Positions 52,086 through 61,868 of a stretch of 64,000 nt of DNA are shown in pieces. Position numbers and translations under genes: made by a program. The stretch's first letter is position 1. Every line of letters starts with the position of its first letter. Origin of the DNA: Bradyrhizobium sp. CCBAU 51627 (GTDB lineage: Bacteria; Pseudomonadota; Alphaproteobacteria; Rhizobiales; Xanthobacteraceae); the NCBI RefSeq assembly GCF_028128765.1, contig NZ_LBJG01000003.1, positions 1 to 64,000 of the forward strand, in the 5' to 3' direction. The notes below the pieces were generated by a model. The model had not been told where the DNA came from, did not search any database, and was given only the letters and a program-made list of their open reading frames with translations.

Positions 52086-52292
52086 TCAAGAAACTTCCGG
52101 CGGCTCACGGTGGAGTGAAGGCAATTCCGGCGCGATATCCGGGGCTTCCACCGCGGCGAGTGCGTTCAGCAAGTCGGTGGCCTCGCTGATCAATTGCGCG
52201 GCACGGCGGCGGCTGCCGACTTTCAAAATGCACTTGTCATTGGCCTGCACAACGTAGTCGTTGCCGACCTTGATCATGGAATAGCTTGTCAT
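52086..52292 (-). CDS. Small conserved-looking protein, unknown function
   Basis: A 68-residue protein (MTSYSMIKVGNDYVVQANDK, CILKVGSRRRAAQLISEATDLLNAL) with one beta-like part and one helix. ATG 52292 was used. It has a hairpin (CGTTCGT/ACGAACG, 52341-52373) upstream that could be an operator. It is on the same strand as serC, upstream of it. Function unknown. Confidence 0.65.
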   Translation of the reverse strand: MTSYSMIKVGNDYVVQANDKCILKVGSRRRAAQLISEATDLLNALAAVEAPDIAPELPSLHREPPEVS

Positions 52293-52340
52293 CGAAAATC
52301 CCCGAACCGCCCGAGCCGGGTGTCTGACGCTGCGTAGCAC

Positions 52341-52373
52341 CGTTCGTTCCTAGTTCCACGTGAACGACGAACG
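52341..52373. promoter_or_regulatory. Palindrome upstream of the small gene
   Basis: CGTTCGT (52341-52347) and ACGAACG (52367-52373) are perfect inverted arms with an inner GTTC/GAAC pair. It lies 49 bases upstream of the ATG at 52292 and may be an operator. Confidence 0.45.
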
Positions 52374-52450
52374 GGTAGTTTATCAGCTCTTAAGTTGAAC
52401 GAATGCGCGATCCGAATTTGCTGATCGCGCAACAGCCGCGCCGCGCTGCC

Positions 52451-52915
52451 TCAAAAGCGGACAGTCATCCCGACATGACTCGCTGTGAATCCGAGCCGCT
52501 TATAAAAGCGCTGCGCATCCGTTCTCGTCTGATGCGTCAGCAGTTCGACCAGGTTGCAGCCGCGCGCTTTTGCTTCCGTCACGGCCCATTGCACCAATTG
52601 CTCGCCGATGCCGCGGCTGCGACAATCAGAGGCGACGCGGACGTCCTCGAGCAGGCCACGGATGCCGCCTTGCGAGCTGATGCCTGCCAGCACCGCGAGT
52701 TGCAGGCAGCCGACCACCCTGCCCTCGCTCTCGGCAACCACGAGCGCGAGATTGGGATCGCGCTCGACCCGCTCGAACGCCCGGTAATAGACGGCGGGAA
52801 GCGGATCCTCGATCCGCTCGCGCCCGCGGCCGAGATGATCGTCGGCGAGCATCGCCACGATCGCTGGCACATCCTCGCGGCGTGCGGGACGAATGGAGAC
52901 GGATTTGACGTTCAT
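52451..52915 (-). CDS. GNAT-family N-acetyltransferase
   Basis: The 154-residue protein has the GNAT fold: beta strands with VVAESEGRVVGCLQLAVL, the CoA-binding R-x-x-G-x-G stretch in CRSRGIGEQLVQWAVTEAKARGCNLVEL, and DAQRFYKRLGFTASH at the end. The substrate is unknown. It starts at ATG 52915 and is followed by nothing closer than 158 bases. Confidence 0.85.
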   Translation of the reverse strand: MNVKSVSIRPARREDVPAIVAMLADDHLGRGRERIEDPLPAVYYRAFERVERDPNLALVVAESEGRVVGCLQLAVLAGISSQGGIRGLLEDVRVASDCRSRGIGEQLVQWAVTEAKARGCNLVELLTHQTRTDAQRFYKRLGFTASHVGMTVRF

Positions 52916-52930
52916 TCGGAAACTCCAGAC

Positions 52931-53521
52931 TCAGCGCGCCGGCGGCAGACCGAGAAAGACCTCGGCTTCGCCGACCCAGCGGCGAACGGCCGGATAGCGG
53001 CCGAGATCGAAGCCGCCTTCATGCGCAACGCGGGTATAGGCGAGCAGCGAGACGTCGGCGAGGGAAACCGCCTCACCTGCAAAGAAGCGACTGGTCGCAA
53101 GATGCTGCTCCATGCGGTCGAGCGCCGCATAGCCGCGCTTGACCTTGTCAGGATCGAGCTCGGAGACATCCTTGCCGAGATAGACGATGAGAAAGCGGCA
53201 TACCGCGATATAGGGCTCGTGGCTGTACTGCTCCCAGAACAGCCACTCATCCATCTTGGCAGCCGCAAAGGCGTCGTGCGGGATCAGCGCGCTGTCACGG
53301 GCGAGATAGCGGATGATGGCATTGGACTGCGCCAAAGTGCGGCCGTCGTCGAAAGCAATGGTCGGCACCTGGCCGGCGCCGTTCATCCTCAGAAATTGCG
53401 GCGTGCGCGTCTCGCCCTTGCGGGTGTCGGTCTCGATCCAGCGATAGGGCAAGGCGAGGTGGTCGCAGACCCACTTCACCTTCAGACAATTGCCCGAATT
53501 GCTGTCGCCGTAAATCTGCAT
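52931..53521 (-). CDS. Glutathione S-transferase family protein
   Basis: The 196-residue protein has the thioredoxin-like N-terminal domain (MQIYGDSNSGNCLKVKWVCDHLALPYRW, with Ser9 or Asn/Cys near the active site; QVPTIAFDDGRTLAQSNAIIRYLA as the glutathione site) and the helical C-terminal domain. It could conjugate or dechlorinate substrates. Its stop is 15 bases from the GNAT start, so they are likely co-transcribed. Confidence 0.88.
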   Translation of the reverse strand: MQIYGDSNSGNCLKVKWVCDHLALPYRWIETDTRKGETRTPQFLRMNGAGQVPTIAFDDGRTLAQSNAIIRYLARDSALIPHDAFAAAKMDEWLFWEQYSHEPYIAVCRFLIVYLGKDVSELDPDKVKRGYAALDRMEQHLATSRFFAGEAVSLADVSLLAYTRVAHEGGFDLGRYPAVRRWVGEAEVFLGLPPAR

Positions 53522-53595
53522 CGTCGCCGCCCCTTGTCGGGCGACAGAGCATCAGGGCACGGCGAACCTGTCAACTGCGGCGCAGCGAAGCGGCA

Positions 53596-54480
53596 TCAGA
53601 ACTTGTAGCCTAGCCCGACACGCGCATTGTTCAGCGTCACCGAGGTATTCATGACGGGCGAGAACTTCACGTATTCGTATTCCACGCGCGCAAACAAGCC
53701 TTCCCATATGCAATATTCGACGCCGAGGCCGGCGGTCCACCCCACTGCAAAGGCATTGGTCCGGTGCTGGCTCTGCGTCTGAGATTGCGCAGGAACGGGG
53801 TTCGGTCCGTTGGTCACGATCGTCGTGACGCCACCGACCGTCGTCGTCGTCACCTGGGTCAACGACACGTCGCTTGTCACGGTACGCGATACGTCCATAC
53901 GGCCGACGGCAGCGCCGGCGAATGCATATGGCATGAAATCGCCGCCATCCCAGCCCACCCGGCCGCGGAGCGAGATCATGTCCTTGACTTGTGCCGCGGC
54001 GGTACCGGTCAACTTTACGTTCCAATGATCAGTCACGTTGTCGGGGTGAACGTCCCCGGCGGGATTGATGATGTCGAGTTGGTTGGAGCCGCTGGTCTGC
54101 GTGTAGAGGTTGTTGAAATAACTATAAGTGCCCTCGAGACCGAGAATGGCATCGTACCATTGCCAGTTGCGGCCGACGAAGGCGCCAAAATTCGTGCTCT
54201 GCGTGGTGGTCTTGTTCATGAGCGACCAGCTTGCCGTCGGCTGCTGAAGCACGCTGTCGCGGAAGATGAAGTTGGTCAGACCGACCACGCTCTGGCTGAA
54301 GTCGGTCGTATCGGTCGTGTATCCGCCATGGACGCCGAAATAGGCGCCGTCCCAATTGTGGGAGGTCCTGGACAGGCCGTCGGTGAAGCCGCCGCGCAGG
54401 ACGGGCAGATCCGGCATGTCGGCCGCGTGTGCGGCGGACATCGATCCGAACACCGCCGCCACCAACCAAAGCCTACGCAT
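53596..54480 (-). CDS. Outer-membrane beta-barrel protein, Omp31/Omp25-like
   Basis: The 294-residue protein has a signal peptide (LWLVAAVFGSMSAAHA) and a barrel with alternating strands (GAYFGVHGGYTTDTT; NFGAFVGRNWQWYDAILGLEGTYSYF; VGWTAGLGVEYCIWEGLFARVEYEYVKF; ARVGLGYKF, ending in Phe). It resembles the Omp25/Omp31 family of rhizobia and Brucella, but is longer because of an insert (about 190-230, TTTTVGGVTTIVTNGPNPVP). Free-standing. Confidence 0.8.
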   Translation of the reverse strand: MRRLWLVAAVFGSMSAAHAADMPDLPVLRGGFTDGLSRTSHNWDGAYFGVHGGYTTDTTDFSQSVVGLTNFIFRDSVLQQPTASWSLMNKTTTQSTNFGAFVGRNWQWYDAILGLEGTYSYFNNLYTQTSGSNQLDIINPAGDVHPDNVTDHWNVKLTGTAAAQVKDMISLRGRVGWDGGDFMPYAFAGAAVGRMDVSRTVTSDVSLTQVTTTTVGGVTTIVTNGPNPVPAQSQTQSQHRTNAFAVGWTAGLGVEYCIWEGLFARVEYEYVKFSPVMNTSVTLNNARVGLGYKF

Positions 54481-54589
54481 TGCAACGCTCCATCGAACTC
54501 GAACTCTCGAGCCTGATCATGGCCCGTTAACCTTAACCAATGGTTGCGTCTGACGTTCTCGTCGCCGCCCGCCATGAAAAAAATGCAAA

Positions 54590-54621
54590 GCAAAACGGCG
54601 CGGGATGATCCCGCGCCGTTA
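54590..54621 (-). terminator. Terminator of the second barrel-protein gene
   Basis: AACGGCGCGGGA (54594-54605) pairs over 12 bp with TCCCGCGCCGTT (54609-54620), with a T-run on the minus strand. It lies 28 bases past the stop at 54649. Confidence 0.9.
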
Positions 54622-54648
54622 AGAGACGTTAAGCGATGAGGCTTGCGA

Positions 54649-55491
54649 TCAGCCCTTGGTGACGAGCGGCGGCGGCGCGTAGACCGGCGGGCTGTTGAGA
54701 TCCCAGCGCACGCCGAGCTTGAGGTCGTGCGAGGTAAGATCCTTAAGCTTGATCGAGGTCGGGCCGGAAGCGCTGTTGTCGAACAGGCGGAAGTTGCCGG
54801 GCGCCGCATCACCGAGATTCATGTAGCTGTAGGCCAGTTCGACCGTGAACCCGGGATTGACCTTGTAAGCGAGACCGGCGTGAGCGGCCCAGGCGAAGTT
54901 CCACTTCCCGTTGTCGGCGTAGTAGGCGACGCTGTTGGCGAGGGGCGGCGTATTTCCGGCGGTGTACGACACGCCGTCGTCGCGGAAGCCGCTGATCTTG
55001 TTGTAGGAGCCGCCGACACCGGCACCGATGAACGGAGTGATGCACCACCACGTGCCGAGATCGACATAGGCGTTGGCCATGACGACCCACTCGGACTTGC
55101 TGCCACTGTAATTGTTGGAGCCCACGAAACCGGGCCCGATGACGTTGTCGGCTCCATGCAGGGTGGCCTTGCCCCGGTATTGGCCGGTCACGTCGGCGCG
55201 GAACCAGTTATTGAAGCGATAGCCGGCGCCGAGGTCGAACAGCGGCGAGGAGTCGAAGCCGAGTCCCTCGGTCGTCTTCGTAAACCCGGGCCCGACAGCG
55301 CCCTCAATGCTCTTCGCGCTCTGATTCGTCATGCCGACGTCGCCGCGCAGATACCAGCCGCCGAAGTCCGCGGGCGGAGCGGGCGGCGCGTACATGGGTG
55401 GCGGCGCCGCGATCGGCATATCGGCGGCGAACGCCATCGACGAGATCAGGGATGCCGCACCCGCGGCAAGGAGAGACTTAACGCTACGCAT
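54649..55491 (-). CDS. Outer-membrane beta-barrel protein
   Basis: The 280-residue protein has a signal peptide (MRSVKSLLAAGAASLISSMAFA), a Pro-rich linker (IAAPPPMYAPPAPPADFGG) and a barrel (GWYLRGDVGMTNQSAKS; LGAGYRFNNWFRADVTGQYRG; VVMANAYVDLGTWWCITPFIGAGVGGSYNKI; HAGLAYKVNPGFTVELAYSYMNLG). ATG 55491 has AAGGA at good distance; ATG 55497 is an alternative. It is an Omp31-like protein of the outer membrane. The C-terminal end (YAPPPLVTKG) is unusual as it does not end in Phe. Confidence 0.8.
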   Translation of the reverse strand: MRSVKSLLAAGAASLISSMAFAADMPIAAPPPMYAPPAPPADFGGWYLRGDVGMTNQSAKSIEGAVGPGFTKTTEGLGFDSSPLFDLGAGYRFNNWFRADVTGQYRGKATLHGADNVIGPGFVGSNNYSGSKSEWVVMANAYVDLGTWWCITPFIGAGVGGSYNKISGFRDDGVSYTAGNTPPLANSVAYYADNGKWNFAWAAHAGLAYKVNPGFTVELAYSYMNLGDAAPGNFRLFDNSASGPTSIKLKDLTSHDLKLGVRWDLNSPPVYAPPPLVTKG

Positions 55492-55719
55492 TGGCATCGT
55501 CCTTATGGCCGGTGAGGCAAAATACGAGCGCCTCACGTTCTGGAAACTCACGAGCCGGACGATGGCAGCAAATGCTTAAGCGCCACTTAACCCTAATTTT
55601 TAAGGTTGATTTTTCCTGACCCCACACGCGGATGCAGCGCAAGCGTTGCAAAGATGCAGCAGCTGCGCGCCGCAATTCCTAACGATGTGTGAAGCCGCAA
55701 TGCAGCGAGACAGCATTTG

Positions 55720-56970
55720 TTAACGCGCGTGCCGCGGCAGCTTGGGCAGGAATACCGCAAGCAGCCCGATCGCCGGCAGATAGGCGCAGACCTGATAAAC
55801 GAACTCGATCGAGGTGTGGTCGGCGAGCTTGCCGAGCACCGCGGCGCCCAGCCCGCCGATGCCGAAGGCGACACCGAAGAACACGCCGGAGATCATGCCG
55901 AAGCGATGCGGCACCAACTCCTGCGCGAACACGATGATCGACGAGGTCGTCGAGGAGATGATGAGGCCGATGATCACCGACAGCACCGCGCTGGCATAGA
56001 GCCCGGCAAAGGGCAACGCCAGCGTGAACGGCAGCGCGCCGAGGATCGAGATCCAGATCACGATCTTGCGGCCGAAGCGATCGCCGAGCGGCCCGCCGAC
56101 GAACGCGCCGACCGCGTTCGCGGCGAGGAAGATGAAGAGATAGATCTGCGCGGTCTGCGTCGACACGCCGAAGCGATCAATCAGGTAGAAGATGTAGTAG
56201 CTCGACAGGCTGGAGACGTAGAGCTGCTTCGAGAACAACAGCGCCACCAGCACCAGCAGCGCGATCGCGACGCGGCGCGAACTCGGCGCGTCGGGGCGGG
56301 CCTGAATCGCCGCGGTCTTCTTCGCCTTGATCTGCGGCGCGTACCAGCGGCCGATCCGCCAGAGGATGACGATCGCAAGACCGGCGATCGAGGAGAACCA
56401 GGCGATACTGCCCTGCCCGAACGGCACGACGATAAGCGCGGCGAGCACCGGCCCCATCGAGGTGCCGAAACTGCCGCCGAGCTGGAACACCGATTGCGCA
56501 AAGCCGTAACGGCCGCCGGAGGCAAGCCGCGCGATGCGCGCCGATTCGGGGTGAAACACCGCCGAGCCGAGACCGACCAGCGCCGCGGCGATCAGGATGA
56601 CGAGATATTGCTGGGCGATGCTGAGCAGCAGCAGGCCGAAGAAGGTCGAGGCCATGCCGATCGCCAGCGAATAAGGCTGCGCCTTCTTGTCGGTGTAGTG
56701 CCCGACCAGCGGCTGGAGCAGCGAGGCCGTGAACTGGAAGGCCAGCGTGATCATGCCGATCTGCGCGAAGTCGAGCGCGTAGGTGTCCTTCAGGATCGGA
56801 TACACCGAGGCGATCAGCGACTGCATGGTGTCGTTGAGGAAGTGCGAGAAGCTGATGCCGGCGAGCACGATATAGGCCGGACCCGCGGCCGCCTTGGCTG
56901 CGGGCGCAATGCCGCTGACCACGACGGGCTCGGTCAGCGTTTCCTCTGAGGCGACGACTGGCTTGTTCAA
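55720..56970 (-). CDS. MFS transporter of the fosmidomycin-resistance (Fsr) type
   Basis: The 416-residue protein has twelve helices. The segment YIVLAGISFSHFLNDTMQSLIASVYPILKDTYALDFAQIGMITLAFQFTASLLQP resembles Fsr of E. coli, and GGPLGDRFGRKIVIWISIL is the MFS loop motif of the second half. Fsr exports fosmidomycin; other substrates are possible. I see no ATG at the right place, so TTG 56970 (MNKPVVASEE) is the likely start. The frame upstream of it runs into a family C repeat. It points away from the neighbour porin gene. Confidence 0.82.
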   Translation of the reverse strand: MNKPVVASEETLTEPVVVSGIAPAAKAAAGPAYIVLAGISFSHFLNDTMQSLIASVYPILKDTYALDFAQIGMITLAFQFTASLLQPLVGHYTDKKAQPYSLAIGMASTFFGLLLLSIAQQYLVILIAAALVGLGSAVFHPESARIARLASGGRYGFAQSVFQLGGSFGTSMGPVLAALIVVPFGQGSIAWFSSIAGLAIVILWRIGRWYAPQIKAKKTAAIQARPDAPSSRRVAIALLVLVALLFSKQLYVSSLSSYYIFYLIDRFGVSTQTAQIYLFIFLAANAVGAFVGGPLGDRFGRKIVIWISILGALPFTLALPFAGLYASAVLSVIIGLIISSTTSSIIVFAQELVPHRFGMISGVFFGVAFGIGGLGAAVLGKLADHTSIEFVYQVCAYLPAIGLLAVFLPKLPRHAR

Positions 56971-57065
56971 TGCAGCAATCCCGGCGCGGCAGATTGCCGC
57001 GACCTCACAGGTACGATGGGAGCGGCGGCCAAACCACCACCAATGGCAAATGGCTGGGATGCGCG

Positions 57066-57226
57066 AGTGCTCCCGTCTTCCCTCTCCCCTTGTGGGAGAG
57101 GGTGGATCGCCGCGTAGCGGCGAGACGGGGTATGTCTCCACGAGTGATCCTGCACCGACTGCGCCGAGAGGGACCCCTCATCCGGCGCTTCGCGCCACCT
57201 TCTCCCACAAGGGGAGAAGGAAGAGG
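57066..57226. repeat. Family C repeat, two copies head to tail
   Basis: TCCCTCTCCCCTTGTGGGAGAGGG with GCGCGTAGCGGCGAGACGGGG-like tail, then a second copy with TTCTCCCACAAGGGGAGAAGG, fill the space before the glmM stop. They form long hairpins that could end transcription of glmM. Confidence 0.75.
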
Positions 57227-57227
57227 C

Positions 57228-58571
57228 TCAGGCCGCGGCCTGCCCCAGCGCAGAGACGATGGTGTCGACGATATCCTCGACCAGGATGCGGTCCTCGCCC
57301 TCGCCCATGACGCGGATCACGGGCTCGGTGCCGGAGGAGCGGATCAAGAGACGGCCGTGGCCGTTGAGCCGCTTCTCGCCGTCGGAGATCGCCGACTTCA
57401 CGTCGGAATCGTCGAGCGGCTTGCCGCCCTTGTGGCGAACGTTCTTGAGGATCTGCGGCAGCGGATCGAAGCGGTGGCAGACTTCCGACACCGGACGGCG
57501 CAGCTTCTGCACCACCGCCAGCACTTGCAGCGCGGCGACGAAGCCGTCGCCGGTCGTGGCGTAGTCGGACAGGATGATGTGGCCGGACTGCTCGCCGCCG
57601 AGATTGTAGCCGCCGCTCAGCATCTGCTCGAGCACGTAGCGGTCGCCGACCGGCGTGCGCACGAGATCGAGCCCCTGCCCCTTCAGGAAGCGCTCGAGGC
57701 CCAGATTCGACATCACGGTGGCGACGATGCCCGGACGCGACAGCCGTCCGTCCTCCTTCCAGCTCTGCGCGATCACAGCCAGCAGCTGGTCGCCGTCGAC
57801 GACGTGGCCGCGCTCGTCGACCAGGATGACGCGATCGGCATCGCCATCCAGCGCAATGCCGATGTCGGCGCGCATCTCCCGCACCTTCTTCGACAGCGCT
57901 TCCGGCGAGGTCGAGCCGCAATCCTTGTTGATGTTGAAGCCGTCGGGCTCGACACCGATCGGCACCACGTCGGCGCCCAATTCCCACAGCGCTTCCGGCA
58001 CCACCTTGTAGGCGGCGCCATTGGCGCAATCGATCACGACGCGAAGTCCATCGAGCGAGAGATCGCGCGGCAGCGTGCGCTTGGCGAATTCGATGTAGCG
58101 GTCATGCACGCCGTCGATACGGCGGGCGCGGCCCAGGCTCGCACTCTGTGCGAGCCGCTTCTCGATCGGCTCGTCGAGCAGCTGCTCGATCTGCTTCTCG
58201 ACATCGTCGGAGAGCTTGAAGCCCTGCGGGCCGAACAGCTTGATGCCGTTGTCCTCGAACAGATTATGCGAGGCCGAGATCATCACGCCGAGATCGGCGC
58301 GCATCGACTTGGTCAGCATCGCCACCGCCGGCGTCGGCATCGGACCGACCAGCAGCACGTCCATGCCGACCGAGGTGAAGCCCGCGACCATGGCGTATTC
58401 GATCATGTAGCCTGATAGCCGCGTGTCCTTGCCGATCACGACCCGGTGGCGGTGCTCTCCGCGCTGGAACGCAAGGCCTGCGGCCTGTCCGACCTTGAGC
58501 GCGAGCTCCGGCGTGATCAGTCCGTTGGCGCGGCCCCGAATCCCGTCCGTCCCGAAATATTTGCGGCTCAT
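57228..58571 (-). CDS. glmM: Phosphoglucosamine mutase
   Basis: The 447-residue enzyme turns glucosamine-6-phosphate into glucosamine-1-phosphate for UDP-GlcNAc. The phospho-serine is Ser101 ([19 protein letters not shown]), the metal loop is [16 protein letters not shown], the sugar loop [10 protein letters not shown] and the phosphate-binding loop [15 protein letters not shown]. All are intact. ATG 58571 ([13 protein letters not shown]) is the usual start. It is free-standing here. Confidence 0.96.
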   Translation of the reverse strand: MSRKYFGTDGIRGRANGLITPELALKVGQAAGLAFQRGEHRHRVVIGKDTRLSGYMIEYAMVAGFTSVGMDVLLVGPMPTPAVAMLTKSMRADLGVMISASHNLFEDNGIKLFGPQGFKLSDDVEKQIEQLLDEPIEKRLAQSASLGRARRIDGVHDRYIEFAKRTLPRDLSLDGLRVVIDCANGAAYKVVPEALWELGADVVPIGVEPDGFNINKDCGSTSPEALSKKVREMRADIGIALDGDADRVILVDERGHVVDGDQLLAVIAQSWKEDGRLSRPGIVATVMSNLGLERFLKGQGLDLVRTPVGDRYVLEQMLSGGYNLGGEQSGHIILSDYATTGDGFVAALQVLAVVQKLRRPVSEVCHRFDPLPQILKNVRHKGGKPLDDSDVKSAISDGEKRLNGHGRLLIRSSGTEPVIRVMGEGEDRILVEDIVDTIVSALGQAAA

Positions 58572-58792
58572 ATCGTCCCCCAGGCAACAACCAGGAATTC
58601 CCCAATACAACTTTCGGGCGCCCTGGCGGGACCCGCATCCCTGATCTGCTGAGGTTCTTATAAAGCCATCACGGCCAAGTTGGCTTCAAAAAAAATGATT
58701 AATCATTACGGACCCGGGCGGCGCGCCGATCCAGTAACATATTGTTAACGTTATACTTCCGGCGAGAACCCGGCGGATGAGCGGAACCCGCC

Positions 58793-59002
<210 letters not shown>

Positions 59003-59064
59003 CTAGATGACCCCTCAATCTTCCGATGCAAGACTTCTTGAGACAGACGGGCCGGGGAACGTTC

Positions 59065-60207
59065 ATGAAGCATATCACCTGTATCGACGATCTTCGCGCG
59101 TTGCATAAGCGCCGCGTTCCGAAGGCGTTCTTCGACTATTGCGACCGCGGCTCCTATGCCGAGGAAACGCTGCGCGCCAATCGCGAGGACATGCAGCAGA
59201 TCAAGTTCCGCCAGCGCATCCTGGTCGACGTCTCCAAGCGCGACACCTCGACCACGATTCTCGGCGAGCCATCGACCATGCCGCTGATCCTGGCGCCGGT
59301 CGGGCTGCTCGGCATGCAGCATGGCGACGGCGAGATCCATGCCTGCCGCGCGGCGCAGGCCGCCGGCATCCCCTTCACGCAGTCGACCATGTCGATCTGC
59401 TCGATCGAAGACATCGCGGCCGCTGTCGACAAGCCGTTCTGGTTCCAGCTCTACGTGATGAAGGACCGCGGCTTCATCAAGGATCTGATCCAGCGCGCCA
59501 TCGCGGCGAAGTGCAGCGCGCTGGTGCTCACCGTCGACTTGCAGGTGATCGGCCAGCGCCATGCCGACATCAAGAACGGCATGACGGTGCCGCCGGAATG
59601 GTCGCTGTCGAAGCTGTTGGATTTCGCCAGCAAGCCCGCCTGGGTCTCCGGCGTGCTGCAAGGCAAGCGCCGCACCTTCGGCAATATCGCCGGCCACGTG
59701 AAGAACACCGAGGACCTCAATCGCCTCGCCGAATGGACGGCCTCGCAGTTCGACACGTCCCTGAACTGGAAGGACGTCGACTGGGTCCGCAGCATCTGGC
59801 CGGGCAAGCTCGTCATCAAGGGCATTCTCGACGTCGAGGATGCCGAGGAAGCGGCCAAGACCGGCGCGCAGGCGCTCGTCGTCTCCAACCATGGCGGCCG
59901 CCAGCTCGACGGCGCGCCGTCCTCGATCGAGGTGCTGCCGGAGATCGCGGAGGCGGTCGGCGACAGGATGGAGATCATGTTCGACGGCGGAATCCGCTCC
60001 GGCCAGGACGTGATGCGCGCGCTCGCGCTCGGCGCAAAATCCTGCATGATCGGCCGCGCTTACGCCTATGGCCTCGGTGCCGGCGGCCAGGCTGGCGTCG
60101 CCAAGGCGATCGACATCATCCAGAAGGAATTGCTCACGACCATGGGGCTATGCGGGGTGAACAGGATCGATGAGATCGACGATCATATCATCGCGGAGGC
60201 GCCGTAA
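59065..60207 (+). CDS. lldD: FMN-dependent L-lactate dehydrogenase/alpha-hydroxy acid oxidase
   Basis: The 380-residue enzyme is an FMN alpha-hydroxy acid dehydrogenase. Key stretches are FFDYCDRGSYAEETLRAN, ILAPVGLLGMQHGDGE, STMSICSIEDIA, the active-site SNHGGRQLDGAPSSIEVLPEI (catalytic His, Arg) and FDGGIRSGQDVMRALALGAKSCMIGR (FMN phosphate). ATG 59065 (MKHITCIDDLRALH) gives the family start. It is likely attached to the inner-membrane face and feeds electrons to quinone. No lactate permease is next to it. Confidence 0.9.
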   Translation: MKHITCIDDLRALHKRRVPKAFFDYCDRGSYAEETLRANREDMQQIKFRQRILVDVSKRDTSTTILGEPSTMPLILAPVGLLGMQHGDGEIHACRAAQAAGIPFTQSTMSICSIEDIAAAVDKPFWFQLYVMKDRGFIKDLIQRAIAAKCSALVLTVDLQVIGQRHADIKNGMTVPPEWSLSKLLDFASKPAWVSGVLQGKRRTFGNIAGHVKNTEDLNRLAEWTASQFDTSLNWKDVDWVRSIWPGKLVIKGILDVEDAEEAAKTGAQALVVSNHGGRQLDGAPSSIEVLPEIAEAVGDRMEIMFDGGIRSGQDVMRALALGAKSCMIGRAYAYGLGAGGQAGVAKAIDIIQKELLTTMGLCGVNRIDEIDDHIIAEAP

Positions 60208-60217
60208 CGACGTGCCG

Positions 60218-60253
60218 TGGGGTGGGCACGGCGCAGGTGCGCCTTTGCCCACC
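60218..60253. repeat. Intergenic repeat, family B, simple copy
   Basis: GGTGGGCA and TGCCCACC flank a short C/G-rich centre. Related to the larger copy at 11866-11990. Confidence 0.65.
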
Positions 60254-60278
60254 TTGCGAGTTCAGCGCTTGCCGCTCA

Positions 60279-60905
60279 TCACATCGGCGGGGTCAGGCCG
60301 TCACGGCCGACACTGACGCGGTTGGTCTCGAACGATCCGTCAGGCAATTGCTTCATGAAGGCGATGACCTTGGCGCCGGCCTTCAGTTCCGACCTGTCGC
60401 CGGGAACGAAGGTCACGACCGGCGTCATATCGGAGACGAACACCTTCTTCTCGCCGTCCTTGTACTTCACCAGCAGCGTGTGGCCGTCATTGCCGACCAC
60501 GCTCTCCGACACAGTCGCGTTAGTCATGCTGGAATTTGGCTTGAGATCATAGGGCCGCGAGCCTTCGCCGGTGCCGCGCATGCTCTCCGGAAACACGTGC
60601 ACCTCGACGGCGTTGTTGCCGCCGTCGGATCCCGGCACGGTGGTGGCGCCGACGAACGAGCCGACCTTGATGTCGGCGAGCGCGATCTTGGAGACGCCGA
60701 CGACGCGCGCGTCGGAGGCGAGATGCAGCTTGACGTCCTCACCGCTGCGCGACTTGACCTGCAGGGTGTCGCCATCGACGCTCTCGATCGTGCCGCGCAC
60801 GCGGGTCGGCACCGGCGCCCTTTGCGCGACGGCCGCAAAGGTGGACGCAGCGACCATCGCAACAGCGATGAGCGGGCGCATGAAACCGGCACGTTGAATC
60901 GTCAT
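60279..60905 (-). CDS. Exported protein of unknown function
   Basis: The 208-residue protein has a signal peptide (FMRPLIAVAMVAASTFAAVAQ) and two repeats of a small beta domain (VRGTIESVDGDTLQVKSRSGEDVKLHLASDARVVGVSKI; NATVSESVVGNDGHTLLVKYKDGEKKVFVSDMTPVVTF). Such a pattern is common in periplasmic proteins, sometimes with metal- or stress-linked genes. ATG 60905 or the internal ATG 60881 may start it. Function unknown. Confidence 0.72.
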   Translation of the reverse strand: MTIQRAGFMRPLIAVAMVAASTFAAVAQRAPVPTRVRGTIESVDGDTLQVKSRSGEDVKLHLASDARVVGVSKIALADIKVGSFVGATTVPGSDGGNNAVEVHVFPESMRGTGEGSRPYDLKPNSSMTNATVSESVVGNDGHTLLVKYKDGEKKVFVSDMTPVVTFVPGDRSELKAGAKVIAFMKQLPDGSFETNRVSVGRDGLTPPM

Positions 60906-60961
60906 TGATGTCTCCTATCGTCCCCACGGGAGTAGAACGCCGGAGACCGCGCCCTATTCTC

Positions 60962-61801
60962 TCAAGTCTTTGTGAGATCGGCCTCGACCAGCGCGCGCAG
61001 CTCGGCGGTCACCTCGGGCCTCTGGCCGAACCACAGCTCGAAGCCGCGCACGGCCTGATGCAGGAGCATGCCGAGCCCGTCGGCGGTCTCCAGCCCACGG
61101 TTCCTGGCCGCCGCGAGCAGCGGCGTCACGAGGGGAACATAGACGAGGTCGGCGACGACGGCGGCCTGCGGCAGCCGCGCCACATCGACATCGAGCGCGC
61201 CCTGGCCGTGCATGCCGAGCGAGGTCGTGTTCACGAGAAGTCTTGCCCGCGGCAGAATCTCGTTGATCGCATCCCAGGACAGCGGCTGCACGTTCGGCCC
61301 GAACTGCCTCGCCAGCGCCTCGGCCCGCGCCAAGGTGCGGTTGGCAAGATGGATGCGCCCAAAGCCGCGATCGAGCAGGCCGAACACGACCGCACGCGAA
61401 GCGCCGCCGGCCCCCAGCACCAGCGCCTCCTCGGCCTCGTCCCAGCCGGGCGCGCTGGCATCGAGATTGCCGAGAAAACCCTCGACATCGGTATTGGTCG
61501 AGCGCAGCTCACCATCGGCGAACCACAGCGTATTGGCGGCGCCCACCGCCTTGGCGCGCGCATCGGGCGTCGACAGCGCCAGCACCGCTTCCTTGTGCGG
61601 GATCGTGACGTTGGCGCCGACGAAGCCGCGCAGCGACAGCCGCAGCACGAAATCGCGCAGGGCCTCGGGCGGAACCGCCTCGATGACATAGCCGCCTTCG
61701 ATGCCGAGCCTGCGCAGCCAATAATGATGGATCAGCGGCGAACGCGAATGCGCCGCCGGCCATCCGATCAAGCAGGCTGCGGGAGCTTTCGGCGCGCTCA
61801 T
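60962..61801 (-). CDS. aroE: Shikimate dehydrogenase
   Basis: The 279-residue enzyme reduces 3-dehydroshikimate with NADPH. The substrate site is ACLIGWPAAHSRSPLIHHYWLRRLG and ANVTIPHKEAVL (catalytic Lys), Asn/Asp in TNTDVEGFLGNL, and the nucleotide site ALVLGAGGASRAVVFGL. All residues are present. It is not beside coaE or other aro genes, so it may be an AroE paralogue of another class, such as a quinate/shikimate enzyme. Confidence 0.93.
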   Translation of the reverse strand: MSAPKAPAACLIGWPAAHSRSPLIHHYWLRRLGIEGGYVIEAVPPEALRDFVLRLSLRGFVGANVTIPHKEAVLALSTPDARAKAVGAANTLWFADGELRSTNTDVEGFLGNLDASAPGWDEAEEALVLGAGGASRAVVFGLLDRGFGRIHLANRTLARAEALARQFGPNVQPLSWDAINEILPRARLLVNTTSLGMHGQGALDVDVARLPQAAVVADLVYVPLVTPLLAAARNRGLETADGLGMLLHQAVRGFELWFGQRPEVTAELRALVEADLTKT

Positions 61802-61868
61802 CTGTCCCTCGGTTGGTTTCGAGGGCGATCCATTTCGCGTCCTGCCGCTTCTGTCAAGCAGGCGGGGA

